64,000 nt of DNA. Origin: Halegenticoccus tardaugens (GTDB lineage Archaea; Halobacteriota; Halobacteria; Halobacteriales; Haloferacaceae). The stretch covers positions 62,001-126,000 of the forward strand of contig NZ_SDIC01000011.1 of the NCBI RefSeq assembly GCF_004116405.1, in the 5' to 3' direction. A program made the position numbers and the translations under genes. Under the pieces are notes generated by a model. It ran no database searches and was not told the origin of the DNA. It was given only the letters and a program-made list of their open reading frames with translations. Positions 25,890 through 33,899 of the stretch are shown in pieces (within the stretch, counting starts at the first letter, position 1; each line of letters starts with the position of its first letter).

Positions 25890-26236
25890 GCCCGGTTCCT
25901 CGATCGGACGATTCGCCCGACGACGTCGCGCGCGTCCGACGCGACTTTTCGCGACGAGACGGTTCTCGAGTGACGACGCGTGAACTCGGGATCATACGCT
26001 GAATACCATGTATCGACAAATGATAATTTGACGATATTAGTACTATTTTGTCTATATTGAGCATATATCAGGCGGATGCGACCCGTCGATATATCCTTGA
26101 ACGAGGCGTTTAACCGGCCAAATCACGCGTTCGACTGACGGCAGACGTAATAACAGCCAGTTATTTTCACGGTGAAATCAGTACGACAATGTTATCAGAT
26201 TTATAACTATTATCCGCCGTGGGAGACGGAGGGACG
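25890..26236. other. AT-rich intergenic region before the membrane/ATP-grasp gene
   Basis: No gene is visible. From about 25985 to 26215 the DNA is strikingly AT-rich compared with the rest of the window and contains several possible TATA boxes and a small inverted repeat (AATAAC-AGCCA-GTTATT at 26149-26165). This may be a complex regulated promoter or a relic of inserted DNA. Confidence 0.55.
26200..26208 (+). promoter_or_regulatory. TATA-like element of the membrane/ATP-grasp gene
   Basis: TTTATAACT would place the transcript start near 26229, just upstream of the ATG at 26237. This argues against the GTG at 26219 as the start. Confidence 0.5.
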
Positions 26237-28087
26237 ATGGCAACCGAAGCCGGCACCGCAACCGGGCGAAGCCCGTCCGCGTGGCGGTCCCGAACGACCG
26301 AGCTGTACGCGAAACACTATCCGCTCGTCGGATTACTCCTGATCGTCCTGTTCTCGGGGGTTCTCCTCCGTGGGCAACTCGACATGAGCCAGCGGCCGCT
26401 GGCGCAGTACCGGCTCTTCTTCGAGCTGATGCTCGCCGGATTCGTCATCACGCTGCTCAGGAGCAAGGTGGGGCTCGTCACGTACGGCATGTTCGGCCCG
26501 ATAATCATCTCGTACATCCTCCTCGCCAGCGGGCCGCTCTGGGGGACCGTGCTCTTCGTGAACCTGTTTCTCATCGCGCTCACGACGTTCCTGATCCTCG
26601 AACCGTTCCGGCTGGGGACGGCCCACCGGATCGGCGCGCTCGTCATGACCGTCGGCGTCGCGATCACCGTCTTTCACGTGCTGGCCGACCAGCGGGTTCT
26701 CCCCGCCGCGCTCGACTCGTTGCAGGTGTTCTTCCCGGCGATCATCACCGGCTGGTACGCCGATCGATTCGCGCGCGACCTCTCGGAACGGGGGTGGCGA
26801 GCGCCGGCGATCCGGTTCGTCTGGACGCTCGTCGCGATACTCGTGGCGTACGCGATCCTGTCGCGCGACGCGCTCGTGAGCTGGTTCGTCCACACCCCGG
26901 AGGCGTGGGCCGCGATCATCGGGCTCAACGTCTGGCTCGGCACGACCGGCGCGATTCGGGTGAAAGAGTACCTCCGTTTTTCGAACGTCTTCCGGGGCTC
27001 GCCGTGGAGCGCAGCCCTGAGCGCCGCGGAGACCTCGCTGCACAACGCGAAGGCGCGCGCGGTCAACGCGCTCGGCGGTTCCGCGTCGTACCGCAATGGG
27101 AGCGACGTGCTCGCGATGAACCGCCGAAACGCGTACATCAAACGGTACAACCCGACGCACCTCTTCCCGGAACTCGACAAGGCGTCGATGAAGCGCGCCT
27201 TCCACGGGACGGGCGTCTCGACGCCGGACACCTACCTCCTCGTCGAGCGGCTCGGGCAGATCGGGCGGGCGGAGGCGCTGTTCGACGCCCGCGACGAGTT
27301 CGTCATCAAGCCCGACAGCGGATACGGCGGCGAGGGGATCGTCGTCGTCACCGGACGCACCGACGACGGCGAACGGTTCGAAACCTCGAAGGGCGAGCGG
27401 ACGCCCGAGCAACTGCTCGCCCACGTCCGCTCCGTCGTCGAGGGGCACTACTCCCCGATGGGGCTCGACGGCGTCGCGATCGTCGAGGAGCTCGTCCACC
27501 CCGACGACTTCCTCCGCTCCCGCGCGGGGCAGGGCGTCCCGGACATCCGCGTGATGGTGTTCAAGGGCTTCCCGATCATGGCGATGACGCGGCTGCCGAC
27601 CGAGGAGTCCGACGGCGCGGCGAACCTCCACATGGGGGCGATCGGGGTCGGGCTGACCGTCGCCGAGGGGCGGGCGCTCGGCGGCTACCGGAGCACCAAC
27701 CAGTGGCACGACGAACACCCCGACACGGGGGCGGACCTGCGCGACTTCACCGTCCCGAACTGGGACGAGGTCCTCGCCACCGCCGTCCACGCCGCGGAGG
27801 TCTCCCGGCTCGGGTACGCCGGCGTCGACGTTGTCGTGGACGAGGAGAAGGGGCCGGTCGTCCTCGAAGTGAACGCCCGCCCCGGGCTGGGAATCCAGAA
27901 CTCGACGTTCGACGGGCTGCTCAGGCGGCTCGATTTCGTCGAATCGCTGCCCGACGACTACGACCTGAAGCCGCCATCGGAGAAGATTCGGCTCGCGAGG
28001 CGATGGGACGAAGCGGACTGGGAGACGGACGCGACGGGGACGGACGCGATGGAACCGAAAACGAGGGGAAGCGAGCCGGATGAATAG
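26237..28087 (+). CDS. Seven-TM-type membrane domain fused to an ATP-grasp ligase
   Basis: The 616-residue product has about seven hydrophobic segments in residues 28-240, then a cytoplasmic ATP-grasp domain from about 290 to 580. The ligase part opens with VLAMNRRNAYIKRYNPTHLF, then shows FVIKPDSGYGGEGIVVV (nucleotide loop), VPDIRVMVFKGFPIMAMTRL and VVLEVNARPGLGIQNS (metal ligands). This matches the alpha-L-glutamate ligase-like group related to RimK (PF14397 type). In bacteria that ligase is usually a separate gene next to an inactive transglutaminase with seven membrane helices; here the membrane part and the ligase are one chain and the transglutaminase part is absent. It should ligate an amino acid to some acceptor at the membrane, but no substrate is known. 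A small membrane protein gene overlaps its 3' end. Confidence 0.88.
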   Translation: MATEAGTATGRSPSAWRSRTTELYAKHYPLVGLLLIVLFSGVLLRGQLDMSQRPLAQYRLFFELMLAGFVITLLRSKVGLVTYGMFGPIIISYILLASGPLWGTVLFVNLFLIALTTFLILEPFRLGTAHRIGALVMTVGVAITVFHVLADQRVLPAALDSLQVFFPAIITGWYADRFARDLSERGWRAPAIRFVWTLVAILVAYAILSRDALVSWFVHTPEAWAAIIGLNVWLGTTGAIRVKEYLRFSNVFRGSPWSAALSAAETSLHNAKARAVNALGGSASYRNGSDVLAMNRRNAYIKRYNPTHLFPELDKASMKRAFHGTGVSTPDTYLLVERLGQIGRAEALFDARDEFVIKPDSGYGGEGIVVVTGRTDDGERFETSKGERTPEQLLAHVRSVVEGHYSPMGLDGVAIVEELVHPDDFLRSRAGQGVPDIRVMVFKGFPIMAMTRLPTEESDGAANLHMGAIGVGLTVAEGRALGGYRSTNQWHDEHPDTGADLRDFTVPNWDEVLATAVHAAEVSRLGYAGVDVVVDEEKGPVVLEVNARPGLGIQNSTFDGLLRRLDFVESLPDDYDLKPPSEKIRLARRWDEADWETDATGTDAMEPKTRGSEPDE

Positions 28088-28319
28088 AGCGACGCTCGGA
28101 TCGCTGTTCGTCCTCGGCGGACTCCTTCCGGGGTTGCTGTTCGTCGGCACGCTGGACGCGCGAGTCCCCGCGCCGCCGGTTCTCGGACGCTATCTCCCGG
28201 CGGACGGCGGCGCAATCGGCGCGCCCGAACTGCTCTTCGTCGCGATCCCGGTCGCGTTCGTGGTCTTCGTGGTGTACGAGTCGCTCGGCCACTACCGGAA
28301 CCGGAAACCGCCGTCCTGA
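28080..28319 (+). CDS. Two-helix small membrane protein
   Basis: The 79-residue product overlaps the ligase gene by eight bases, so both are probably translated together. Two hydrophobic helices are evident (LGSLFVLGGLLPGLLFVGTL and LLFVAIPVAFVVFVVYESLG), joined by a Pro-rich loop and followed by a short basic tail. I do not recognise a family. Its position suggests it could be a partner or assembly subunit for the membrane-bound ligase, which is inference. Confidence 0.8.
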   Translation: MNRATLGSLFVLGGLLPGLLFVGTLDARVPAPPVLGRYLPADGGAIGAPELLFVAIPVAFVVFVVYESLGHYRNRKPPS

Positions 28320-28411
28320 ACGACTGGGCGGGACCCGTCGTTCAGCGGCGTTCGGCTCGGGCTCGCCGAGCAACCGGCAACCACTAAGTCCGTCCCCCGA
28401 AAGCGTCGGGT

Positions 28412-30142
28412 ATGCGACTGGAGGAGTACTGGGGCGTCGGACCGAAGACGAGCGAGCGTCTCCGGGAGTCGCTCGGCGCGGAGCGGGCGGTCGAGGCGAT
28501 CGAATCGGCCGACGTCCGCGCGCTCACGGAGGCCGGCATTTCGCGCGGCCGGGCGACGCGCATCCTCCGCCGGGCGAACGGCGGAGACGGGATGGCGATG
28601 CTCGGCACGCGGGACGCGCGGAACGTCTACGACGAGCTGCTCTCGCGCGCCGCGTCGCACGCGGTCACGCGCCACGCGGCCGACCGGATCCGGGTGTTGA
28701 CGCCGCTTTCGGACCGCGACGAGGCGGACGAGCGCCTCGACGAGGTGCTCGACGCGCGGGACGCGTGGCGAGCCCTCGACGACGACGCCCGCGAAGCCGT
28801 CCGCGACGCGTTCGAGACCTACGACGAGGCGGGGGGCACCGAACGGGCGTCGGTCCGCGCCGCGCTGGCGCTCCGCGACGCCGGCCTCGGCGAGGAGTTC
28901 GACGCGCTCTACGGCCTCGACGACGACGCCCTCCGCGAGGCGCTCCGCGCGCTGGGGCGCGTGACCGACGGATCGGTCGGGGCGGGGGCGGACGAACGGC
29001 TCGACCGACTCCGAAGTCGGCTCGAAGACGCACGGCGGCTCGAACGCGGCGCGTTCGACGTGCTCGACGAGGTCCGAGACGCCGGGGTTCGGAGCCTCGA
29101 AGATTTCGAGGGGGCCGTCGTCGAGTACGTCGCCCGCGAGACGGACCTCACCCGCGACGACGTCCGGGCGGCCGCGGCCGACGACGTCGTGGACGCGGCG
29201 GACTTCGTGAGCGCGACCCTCAGGGCGCTCGCCGCCGACCTCCAATCGCGCGCCGCCGACCGTGAGGCGACGGTGGCGGCCGAACTGGAGGCGTCGATCG
29301 AGGCGGCCAGATCGGACGTCGACGCCGCCGTCGCGGCCGTCGACGAGGTCGCCTTCGTCCTCTCGCTCGCTCGCTTCACCGACGCGTACGACCTCTCCCG
29401 ACCGGAACTCGTCGAGGACGGTCTCGCCGTCGAGGGGGCGCGGAACCTCTCGCTGGACGGGGCGGTCCAGCCGATCACTTACGCAGTCGGCGACCACTCT
29501 CTCGGCGTCGGCGAACTCCCGTCCGGCGACCGCGTGACGGTCCTCACCGGCGCGAACTCCGGCGGCAAGACGACCCTGCTCGAAACGCTCTGTCAGGTGA
29601 CGCTGCTCGCCTCGATGGGGCTGCCCGTCCCCGCCGACCGCGCGCAGGTCGGCCGCTTCGACGCGGTAGTGTTCCACCGTCGACACGCGAGCTTCAACGC
29701 CGGCGTGCTCGAATCGACGCTGCGCTCCATTGTCCCCCCGCTGACCGGCGAGGGCCGGGCGCTCATGCTCGTCGACGAGTTCGAAGCCATCACGGAACCG
29801 GGTCGGGCCGCCGACCTGCTCAACGGGCTGGTCCAGTTGACGGTCGATCGGGGGGCGCTCGGGGTGTACGTCACGCACCTCGCGGACGACCTCAGCCCGC
29901 TGCCGTCGCAGGCGCGGACCGACGGCATCTTCGCGGAGGGACTGACGCAGGAACTCGAACTCCGGGTGGACTACCAGCCCCGGTTCGGGACCGTCGGAAA
30001 GTCGACGCCCGAGTTCATCGTTTCGCGACTCGTCGCCAACGCCGGGAGCAGGGCCGAACGCGGCGGGTTCGAGGCGCTGGCGGCGGCCGTCGGCGAGGAG
30101 GCCGTCCAGCGAACCCTGTCGGACGCGCGGTGGCGATCGTAG
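28412..30142 (+). CDS. MutS-like ATPase with N-terminal helix-hairpin-helix
   Basis: This 576-residue protein belongs to the MutS superfamily of DNA-binding ABC-type ATPases. The N-terminus EYWGVGPKTSERLRESLGAE is a helix-hairpin-helix DNA-binding motif. A helical lever/clamp region follows, then the ATPase: Walker A GANSGGKTTLLETLCQ (residues 380-395), Walker B LMLVDEFEAI (451-460) and ALGVYVTHLADDL with the conserved His. The mismatch-recognition domain and its Phe-x-Glu motif are absent, so it is not a classical mismatch sensor. Haloarchaea carry several such paralogues. A role in recombination or branched-DNA processing is likely but inferred. It is monocistronic. Confidence 0.9.
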   Translation: MRLEEYWGVGPKTSERLRESLGAERAVEAIESADVRALTEAGISRGRATRILRRANGGDGMAMLGTRDARNVYDELLSRAASHAVTRHAADRIRVLTPLSDRDEADERLDEVLDARDAWRALDDDAREAVRDAFETYDEAGGTERASVRAALALRDAGLGEEFDALYGLDDDALREALRALGRVTDGSVGAGADERLDRLRSRLEDARRLERGAFDVLDEVRDAGVRSLEDFEGAVVEYVARETDLTRDDVRAAAADDVVDAADFVSATLRALAADLQSRAADREATVAAELEASIEAARSDVDAAVAAVDEVAFVLSLARFTDAYDLSRPELVEDGLAVEGARNLSLDGAVQPITYAVGDHSLGVGELPSGDRVTVLTGANSGGKTTLLETLCQVTLLASMGLPVPADRAQVGRFDAVVFHRRHASFNAGVLESTLRSIVPPLTGEGRALMLVDEFEAITEPGRAADLLNGLVQLTVDRGALGVYVTHLADDLSPLPSQARTDGIFAEGLTQELELRVDYQPRFGTVGKSTPEFIVSRLVANAGSRAERGGFEALAAAVGEEAVQRTLSDARWRS

Positions 30143-30177
30143 CCGGACGATCCGTCGATTCCGCCCTCCTCAGCCCC

Positions 30178-30402
30178 TCAGCGCATCTCTTCGAGGCCGA
30201 CGAACGCCCCGTGGTTCGCCGTGAGCCACGACTCGACCCGCTCGTGGCTCTTCTTCCGGCGGGGGTAGATCGTGCACCGATCCGGGCCGTCCTCGTAGCT
30301 GACGACCACGCTATGGAGATCGTAGTCGCGCCCGTCGATCCGCCGCTCCGGCCCACACTCGTAGCCCGTTCTCGTCCCGGCGTCGGCGTCGAGTCCTGAC
30401 AT
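30178..30402 (-). CDS. DUF7511-like small protein
   Basis: The 74-residue product starts MSGLDADAGTRTGYECGPER. The body RRIDGRDYDLHSVVVSYEDG followed by PDRCTIYPRRKKSHERVESWL is a beta-strand pair followed by a basic helix. I recognise this arrangement from haloarchaeal proteins of the DUF7511 type; function unknown. Two Cys are present but do not form a CxxC cluster. Its end is convergent with the MutS-like gene. Confidence 0.75.
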   Translation of the reverse strand: MSGLDADAGTRTGYECGPERRIDGRDYDLHSVVVSYEDGPDRCTIYPRRKKSHERVESWLTANHGAFVGLEEMR

Positions 30403-30713
30403 GGCTTCCGTCAAGTACGTAGAAGCATTCCTGGATACATAACGGCTGCTAAGAGCGCTCCATAGCCCCACGTATCGGTCGTGATCGGTCGTGCGTGCGG
30501 AGCCGAGAGCCGAGGTGCGGGCCTCAGACACCGACGCTCGTTCGGATGGTTTTCTATATATTTTATTCGCGGCTGAGAGTCGAGGAGGACGACGACCGCA
30601 CGGCGCGCTTATGCCGCCGGAACGCCTCTCTCCCGATAGCGAGGCCCGAGAGACCACGGCCGCGCGTCGGAGGCGGGTTCGTGGGTTCGGTCGGGCGCTC
30701 GGAGGAGAGCAAC
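30403..30713. other. Intergenic region between DUF7511 and luciferase-domain genes
   Basis: No gene is evident. The most striking element is the AT tract CTATATATTTTA at about 30554-30565, a good TATA candidate that would give the downstream gene a leader of about 130 bases. A purine-rich GGAGGAG at 30701-30707 lies before its ATG and looks like a ribosome-binding site, which fits a leadered transcript. Confidence 0.5.
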
Positions 30714-31166
30714 ATGACGACGAAGGCGAGAGCCGGTTCGGAACGGTACGTCGGACGGATCGTCGACGAGGTGACGGCGTGGGACGGGATCGTCGCCCAG
30801 CCGCATCGGTTCGGCGGGACCGAGTTCCTGCTCGGGCCGCGGGAGGTCGGCCACGTTCACCGGGTCGGGATCGTCGACATCAACTTCCCGAAGCGGATGC
30901 GCGATCACCTCGTGGCCGAGGGACGGACCGGCGAGCACCACGTCGTCCCCGAGTCGGGGTGGACGACGCTGTACGTCGAAACGGAGGGCGACGTCGACCG
31001 CGCGCTGTGGCTGTTCCGCCTCTCGTACCTGTACCTGGCGCTGACGATGAAGGAAAAATCGGCGGGGAGGGCGGCGCTCGCCGGACTCGACGTCGACGCG
31101 GAACTCGACGAACTCGAACCGAACGAGGACCTCCGGGCGATGATCGAACGGGTCCGTGCGCGGTAG
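30714..31166 (+). CDS. Luciferase domain-containing protein (DUF5519 type)
   Basis: The product is 150 residues, beginning MTTKARAGSERYVGRIVDEV. The sequence GGTEFLLGPREVGHVHRVGI, then DINFPKRMRDHLVAEGRTGE, HHVVPESGWTTLYVE and DRALWLFRLSYLYLA is the pattern of the short domain annotated in databases as luciferase domain (PF17648-like). That name comes from a fungal luciferase relationship; no light production is implied. The conserved His residues suggest a ligand or metal site. It is one of few genes here with a recognisable GGAGG-type ribosome-binding site. Confidence 0.82.
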   Translation: MTTKARAGSERYVGRIVDEVTAWDGIVAQPHRFGGTEFLLGPREVGHVHRVGIVDINFPKRMRDHLVAEGRTGEHHVVPESGWTTLYVETEGDVDRALWLFRLSYLYLALTMKEKSAGRAALAGLDVDAELDELEPNEDLRAMIERVRAR

Positions 31167-31237
31167 CGCGCGTCGCCTCGTCACAACTGCCGACGAAGAG
31201 GGATTCAAGTGAGACGGGGGAAGTAGATGCAGGAAGA

Positions 31238-31423
31238 ATGGTAGACCCCACATCGGATCTCGGCGACGACGTAGACGAGAGCACCGCCCCGGAGTGTGCG
31301 ACCTGTGGGGAGAAGATCGTCCAGTCGCCGACGCACCGCGTCACGCCGTGGCTCGATGGCGGTCGGGTACGGCACCGTCACTTCTGCAGCGACGAGTGCC
31401 GAGCCGACTGGAACGAGGGGTGA
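31238..31423 (+). CDS. Small zinc-finger protein (DUF7576-like)
   Basis: This encodes 61 residues. After an acidic N-terminus (MVDPTSDLGDDVDESTAPEC), it carries CATCGEKI, then HRHFCSDECRADW: a C-x2-C ... H/C-x3-C pattern that should bind one zinc ion, like MYM/TRASH-type treble-clef fingers. Haloarchaea encode many such tiny zinc fingers, usually of unknown function. Its end is convergent with the large helicase gene. Confidence 0.8.
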   Translation: MVDPTSDLGDDVDESTAPECATCGEKIVQSPTHRVTPWLDGGRVRHRHFCSDECRADWNEG

Positions 31424-31429
31424 GATCGA

Positions 31430-33826
31430 TCAGTCGTCCGACCGATGCGTCTTCCAGAACTGCTCTAAACCGAAGGACAGCATGTCCGGGCTCACCGGCC
31501 GGAACTCTTCGCGTTCCCCCTCGGGGAAGTACTCCCTGACGTCGTCCCACGACTCGCGCGCGTACCGCGCGTCGACGAACACCCTGACTCCTACCTCGTC
31601 CGGGCCGCGGATCACGCGCCCGATCGCCTGTCTGGCTTTCCGAACGGCGGGCACCGTCAGCGCCGTCTCGAACCCGCTCCGGGAGCCGTCTCGCGGGCCG
31701 TCGGACCGCCGTCCGGAGGCGGAGCCGAAGGCCCTGTCGTACGCGGTTCGAACGGCCTTCGTCCGCGGGCTCGACGTGTTGATGATGGGCACGCCGCAGA
31801 CGACGGCGGCGCTCAATCGGTCGCCGCGGTAGTCGACTCCCTCGGTCAGCGTCCCGCGGAGGCTCGTCACGAGGACCTTCTCGCCCCCGCCGAAGAAGTC
31901 GGTCTTGAGCGACTCGGTCGCACCGTCGTCGCTGGATTCGTCGAGGAGCACGGGTTTTTCGAGCCGGCGCTCCAGCACGCCCGCGATCCACTCCGCCTCG
32001 CCGTAACTCGGCATCCCGACGAGGACGTTGCCGGGGCTCTTCGCCACCGCGACGACCGCGTCGGCGTGGGCCCGCCGCGTCTCGTTGTCGGCCCCCGGCG
32101 GGCCGCGGTTCCCGTAGGTGAACTTCGGCGCGTCGACGGCGAAGCTCGCGCGGTTCGCCGCCGGAAACGACAGCCCGTACGTCCGCTCGACGACCGGACG
32201 GCCCCGCTCTCGGAGGTAGTCGAGCCCCGTCACCGTCCGGAACACGTCCAGTGGGGCGAGCGTCGCGCTCATCAGCACGCCCCCGCCGAACTCGGCCAGC
32301 CGCTCGCCGATGGCCTCGCTCGGCACGCAGTTGTGCAGGGCGAGGCGGGCGTTGTACGCCCGTCGCCACGAATCCGGCGGCTCCGTCTCGTCCCACGTCC
32401 GTTCGAGTTCGATCTCCCGGAAGTACCGCTCGTGGTCCCGCCGGTACCACTCGCCGAGCACGCGACCCGCCGCGGGGGCGGCGCGCCGCCTGTCTTCGCC
32501 CTCGACCGCGTTCAGAACCCGGGCGACGACCGCGCCGACCGCCTCCGACCGGACCCACGAGCCGCCGTCGTATCCCGCCTCCGTGGCCCACTCGGACAGT
32601 TCGTCCGGTTCCGGACGCTCGGGGTCCCTGAGCGGCAGTTCGGCGTCCTCCAGCGCCGAGAGGTCGGCACGCCAATCCGGCCGGACGCGGTCGAGGTGCG
32701 CGGTGACGCGGCGGTCGAGCTCCTCGCGGACGTCGCGGACGAACCGCCGCGTCTCCTTCAGCTCCGCGAGCGTCACGTCGCTGTCGGCGAGTTCGGCACG
32801 GATCTCGTCGGCCCCCGCGGCCGTCCGCCCGCCGTCGTCGAATTCGAGCGGCTGGACGACGCGGGTGAGCTCCGCCTCCGCGTCGCGGAGCGTCTCGTCG
32901 CCGACGCCGTCGCTGACGAGGTCGCGGACGCGGGGTTCGAGCATGTGCGCCTCGTCGCAGATCACGAACGTCGACTCGTCGAGCAGCGCGCCGGTGAACG
33001 TCGCCGCGGTGGTCGGATCGAACACGTGGTAGTAGTTGCCGACGACGACGTCGACGTGCGGCAAGAGCGCGCCCATGATCGAGTGCGGGCACGCCCCGTG
33101 GCCGGCCGCGAGCGCGACGAGGTCGGACGGTTCGAGCAGTCCGCGGTCCTCGAAGTCGAACGGGACGGCCTCGATCGGATCGCCGTCCTCGGGCAGGTCG
33201 TCGAGAAACCCCGCGTAGAACGGGCAGTACTCGACGTCGCCGTGCGTCGGCGTCTCCGGAAGGTACGGCGTCGGCTCGCCGGCGGTTTCGAGGTACGACG
33301 GGCCGCCGCGTCCCGAATCAGCGAGCCCCGTCTGCGCGCGTCGGGCGCGGGAGACGAGCGCGCCCGTCGTCGTCTCGCCCCCTTCGCCCGTCAGGTTCCG
33401 GGTGCGTTCGCGGAGACCCTCACAGCGGTCGTACACCGTCGACTCGTCGATCCCGGCGGTCCGCTCTCTGCTATACGGGCAAACGTCGGCCTTGCCGACG
33501 AGCGTCAGCCCCGAGACCGTCCGCCAGTCGTCGGGCAGGTTCTCGTTGATCGTCCGGAGGTCCGCTTCGAACTGGCGGAGCTGTTGCTTGACGCTCGTCA
33601 GGACGAACACGCGTTCGTACGCCGATTCCGGATCCCGAACCCGGTCGATCCCCGCCGAGAGCGCCAGCATCGTCTTGCCGGTCCCGCACGCCCCCTCGAT
33701 GACGGTGAATCCGCCCGACTCGGCGGTTTCGACGGCCGTCTCGACGCCGTCGGCTTGCTCCGGGTACGGCTCGTCGTGTCCGAAGACGTCGCGCCAACTC
33801 ACGTTCGTTCTCTCGCTCTCGCCCAC
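31430..33826 (-). CDS. Iron-sulfur DNA helicase of the XPD/DinG (Rad3) family
   Basis: The 798-residue product is a superfamily 2 helicase. In order: Walker A EGACGTGKTMLALSAG, then four Cys that would hold a 4Fe-4S cluster (ADVCPYS, YDRCEGL, VEYCPFY, HGACPHS), the DEAH box VICDEAHML, and the C-terminal motor domain with VLVTSLRGTLTEGVDYRGDR and the motif VI block AVRKARQAIGRVIRG. This family unwinds DNA 5' to 3' in repair or replication-linked processes. A clear TATA element lies about 38 bases upstream of the ATG. It is followed by a subtilase-like gene cluster with no apparent link. Confidence 0.95.
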   Translation of the reverse strand: MGESERTNVSWRDVFGHDEPYPEQADGVETAVETAESGGFTVIEGACGTGKTMLALSAGIDRVRDPESAYERVFVLTSVKQQLRQFEADLRTINENLPDDWRTVSGLTLVGKADVCPYSRERTAGIDESTVYDRCEGLRERTRNLTGEGGETTTGALVSRARRAQTGLADSGRGGPSYLETAGEPTPYLPETPTHGDVEYCPFYAGFLDDLPEDGDPIEAVPFDFEDRGLLEPSDLVALAAGHGACPHSIMGALLPHVDVVVGNYYHVFDPTTAATFTGALLDESTFVICDEAHMLEPRVRDLVSDGVGDETLRDAEAELTRVVQPLEFDDGGRTAAGADEIRAELADSDVTLAELKETRRFVRDVREELDRRVTAHLDRVRPDWRADLSALEDAELPLRDPERPEPDELSEWATEAGYDGGSWVRSEAVGAVVARVLNAVEGEDRRRAAPAAGRVLGEWYRRDHERYFREIELERTWDETEPPDSWRRAYNARLALHNCVPSEAIGERLAEFGGGVLMSATLAPLDVFRTVTGLDYLRERGRPVVERTYGLSFPAANRASFAVDAPKFTYGNRGPPGADNETRRAHADAVVAVAKSPGNVLVGMPSYGEAEWIAGVLERRLEKPVLLDESSDDGATESLKTDFFGGGEKVLVTSLRGTLTEGVDYRGDRLSAAVVCGVPIINTSSPRTKAVRTAYDRAFGSASGRRSDGPRDGSRSGFETALTVPAVRKARQAIGRVIRGPDEVGVRVFVDARYARESWDDVREYFPEGEREEFRPVSPDMLSFGLEQFWKTHRSDD

Positions 33827-33860
33827 GTTTATCGGTGTCGGAGACTGGTTCCGTCTTCGG

Positions 33861-33867
33861 ATATAAA
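33861..33867 (-). promoter_or_regulatory. TATA-like element of the helicase gene
   Basis: ATATAAA on the plus strand reads TTTATAT on the minus strand. It would start transcription about ten bases before the helicase ATG. Confidence 0.6.
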
Positions 33868-33899
33868 CGCTCGGACCACCGTCGCCGGGCGCGCCGGCC

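Noticed and set aside
26333-28150. A 605-codon minus-strand frame
   Set aside because: It mirrors the membrane/ATP-grasp gene and has the typical composition of an antisense GC shadow.
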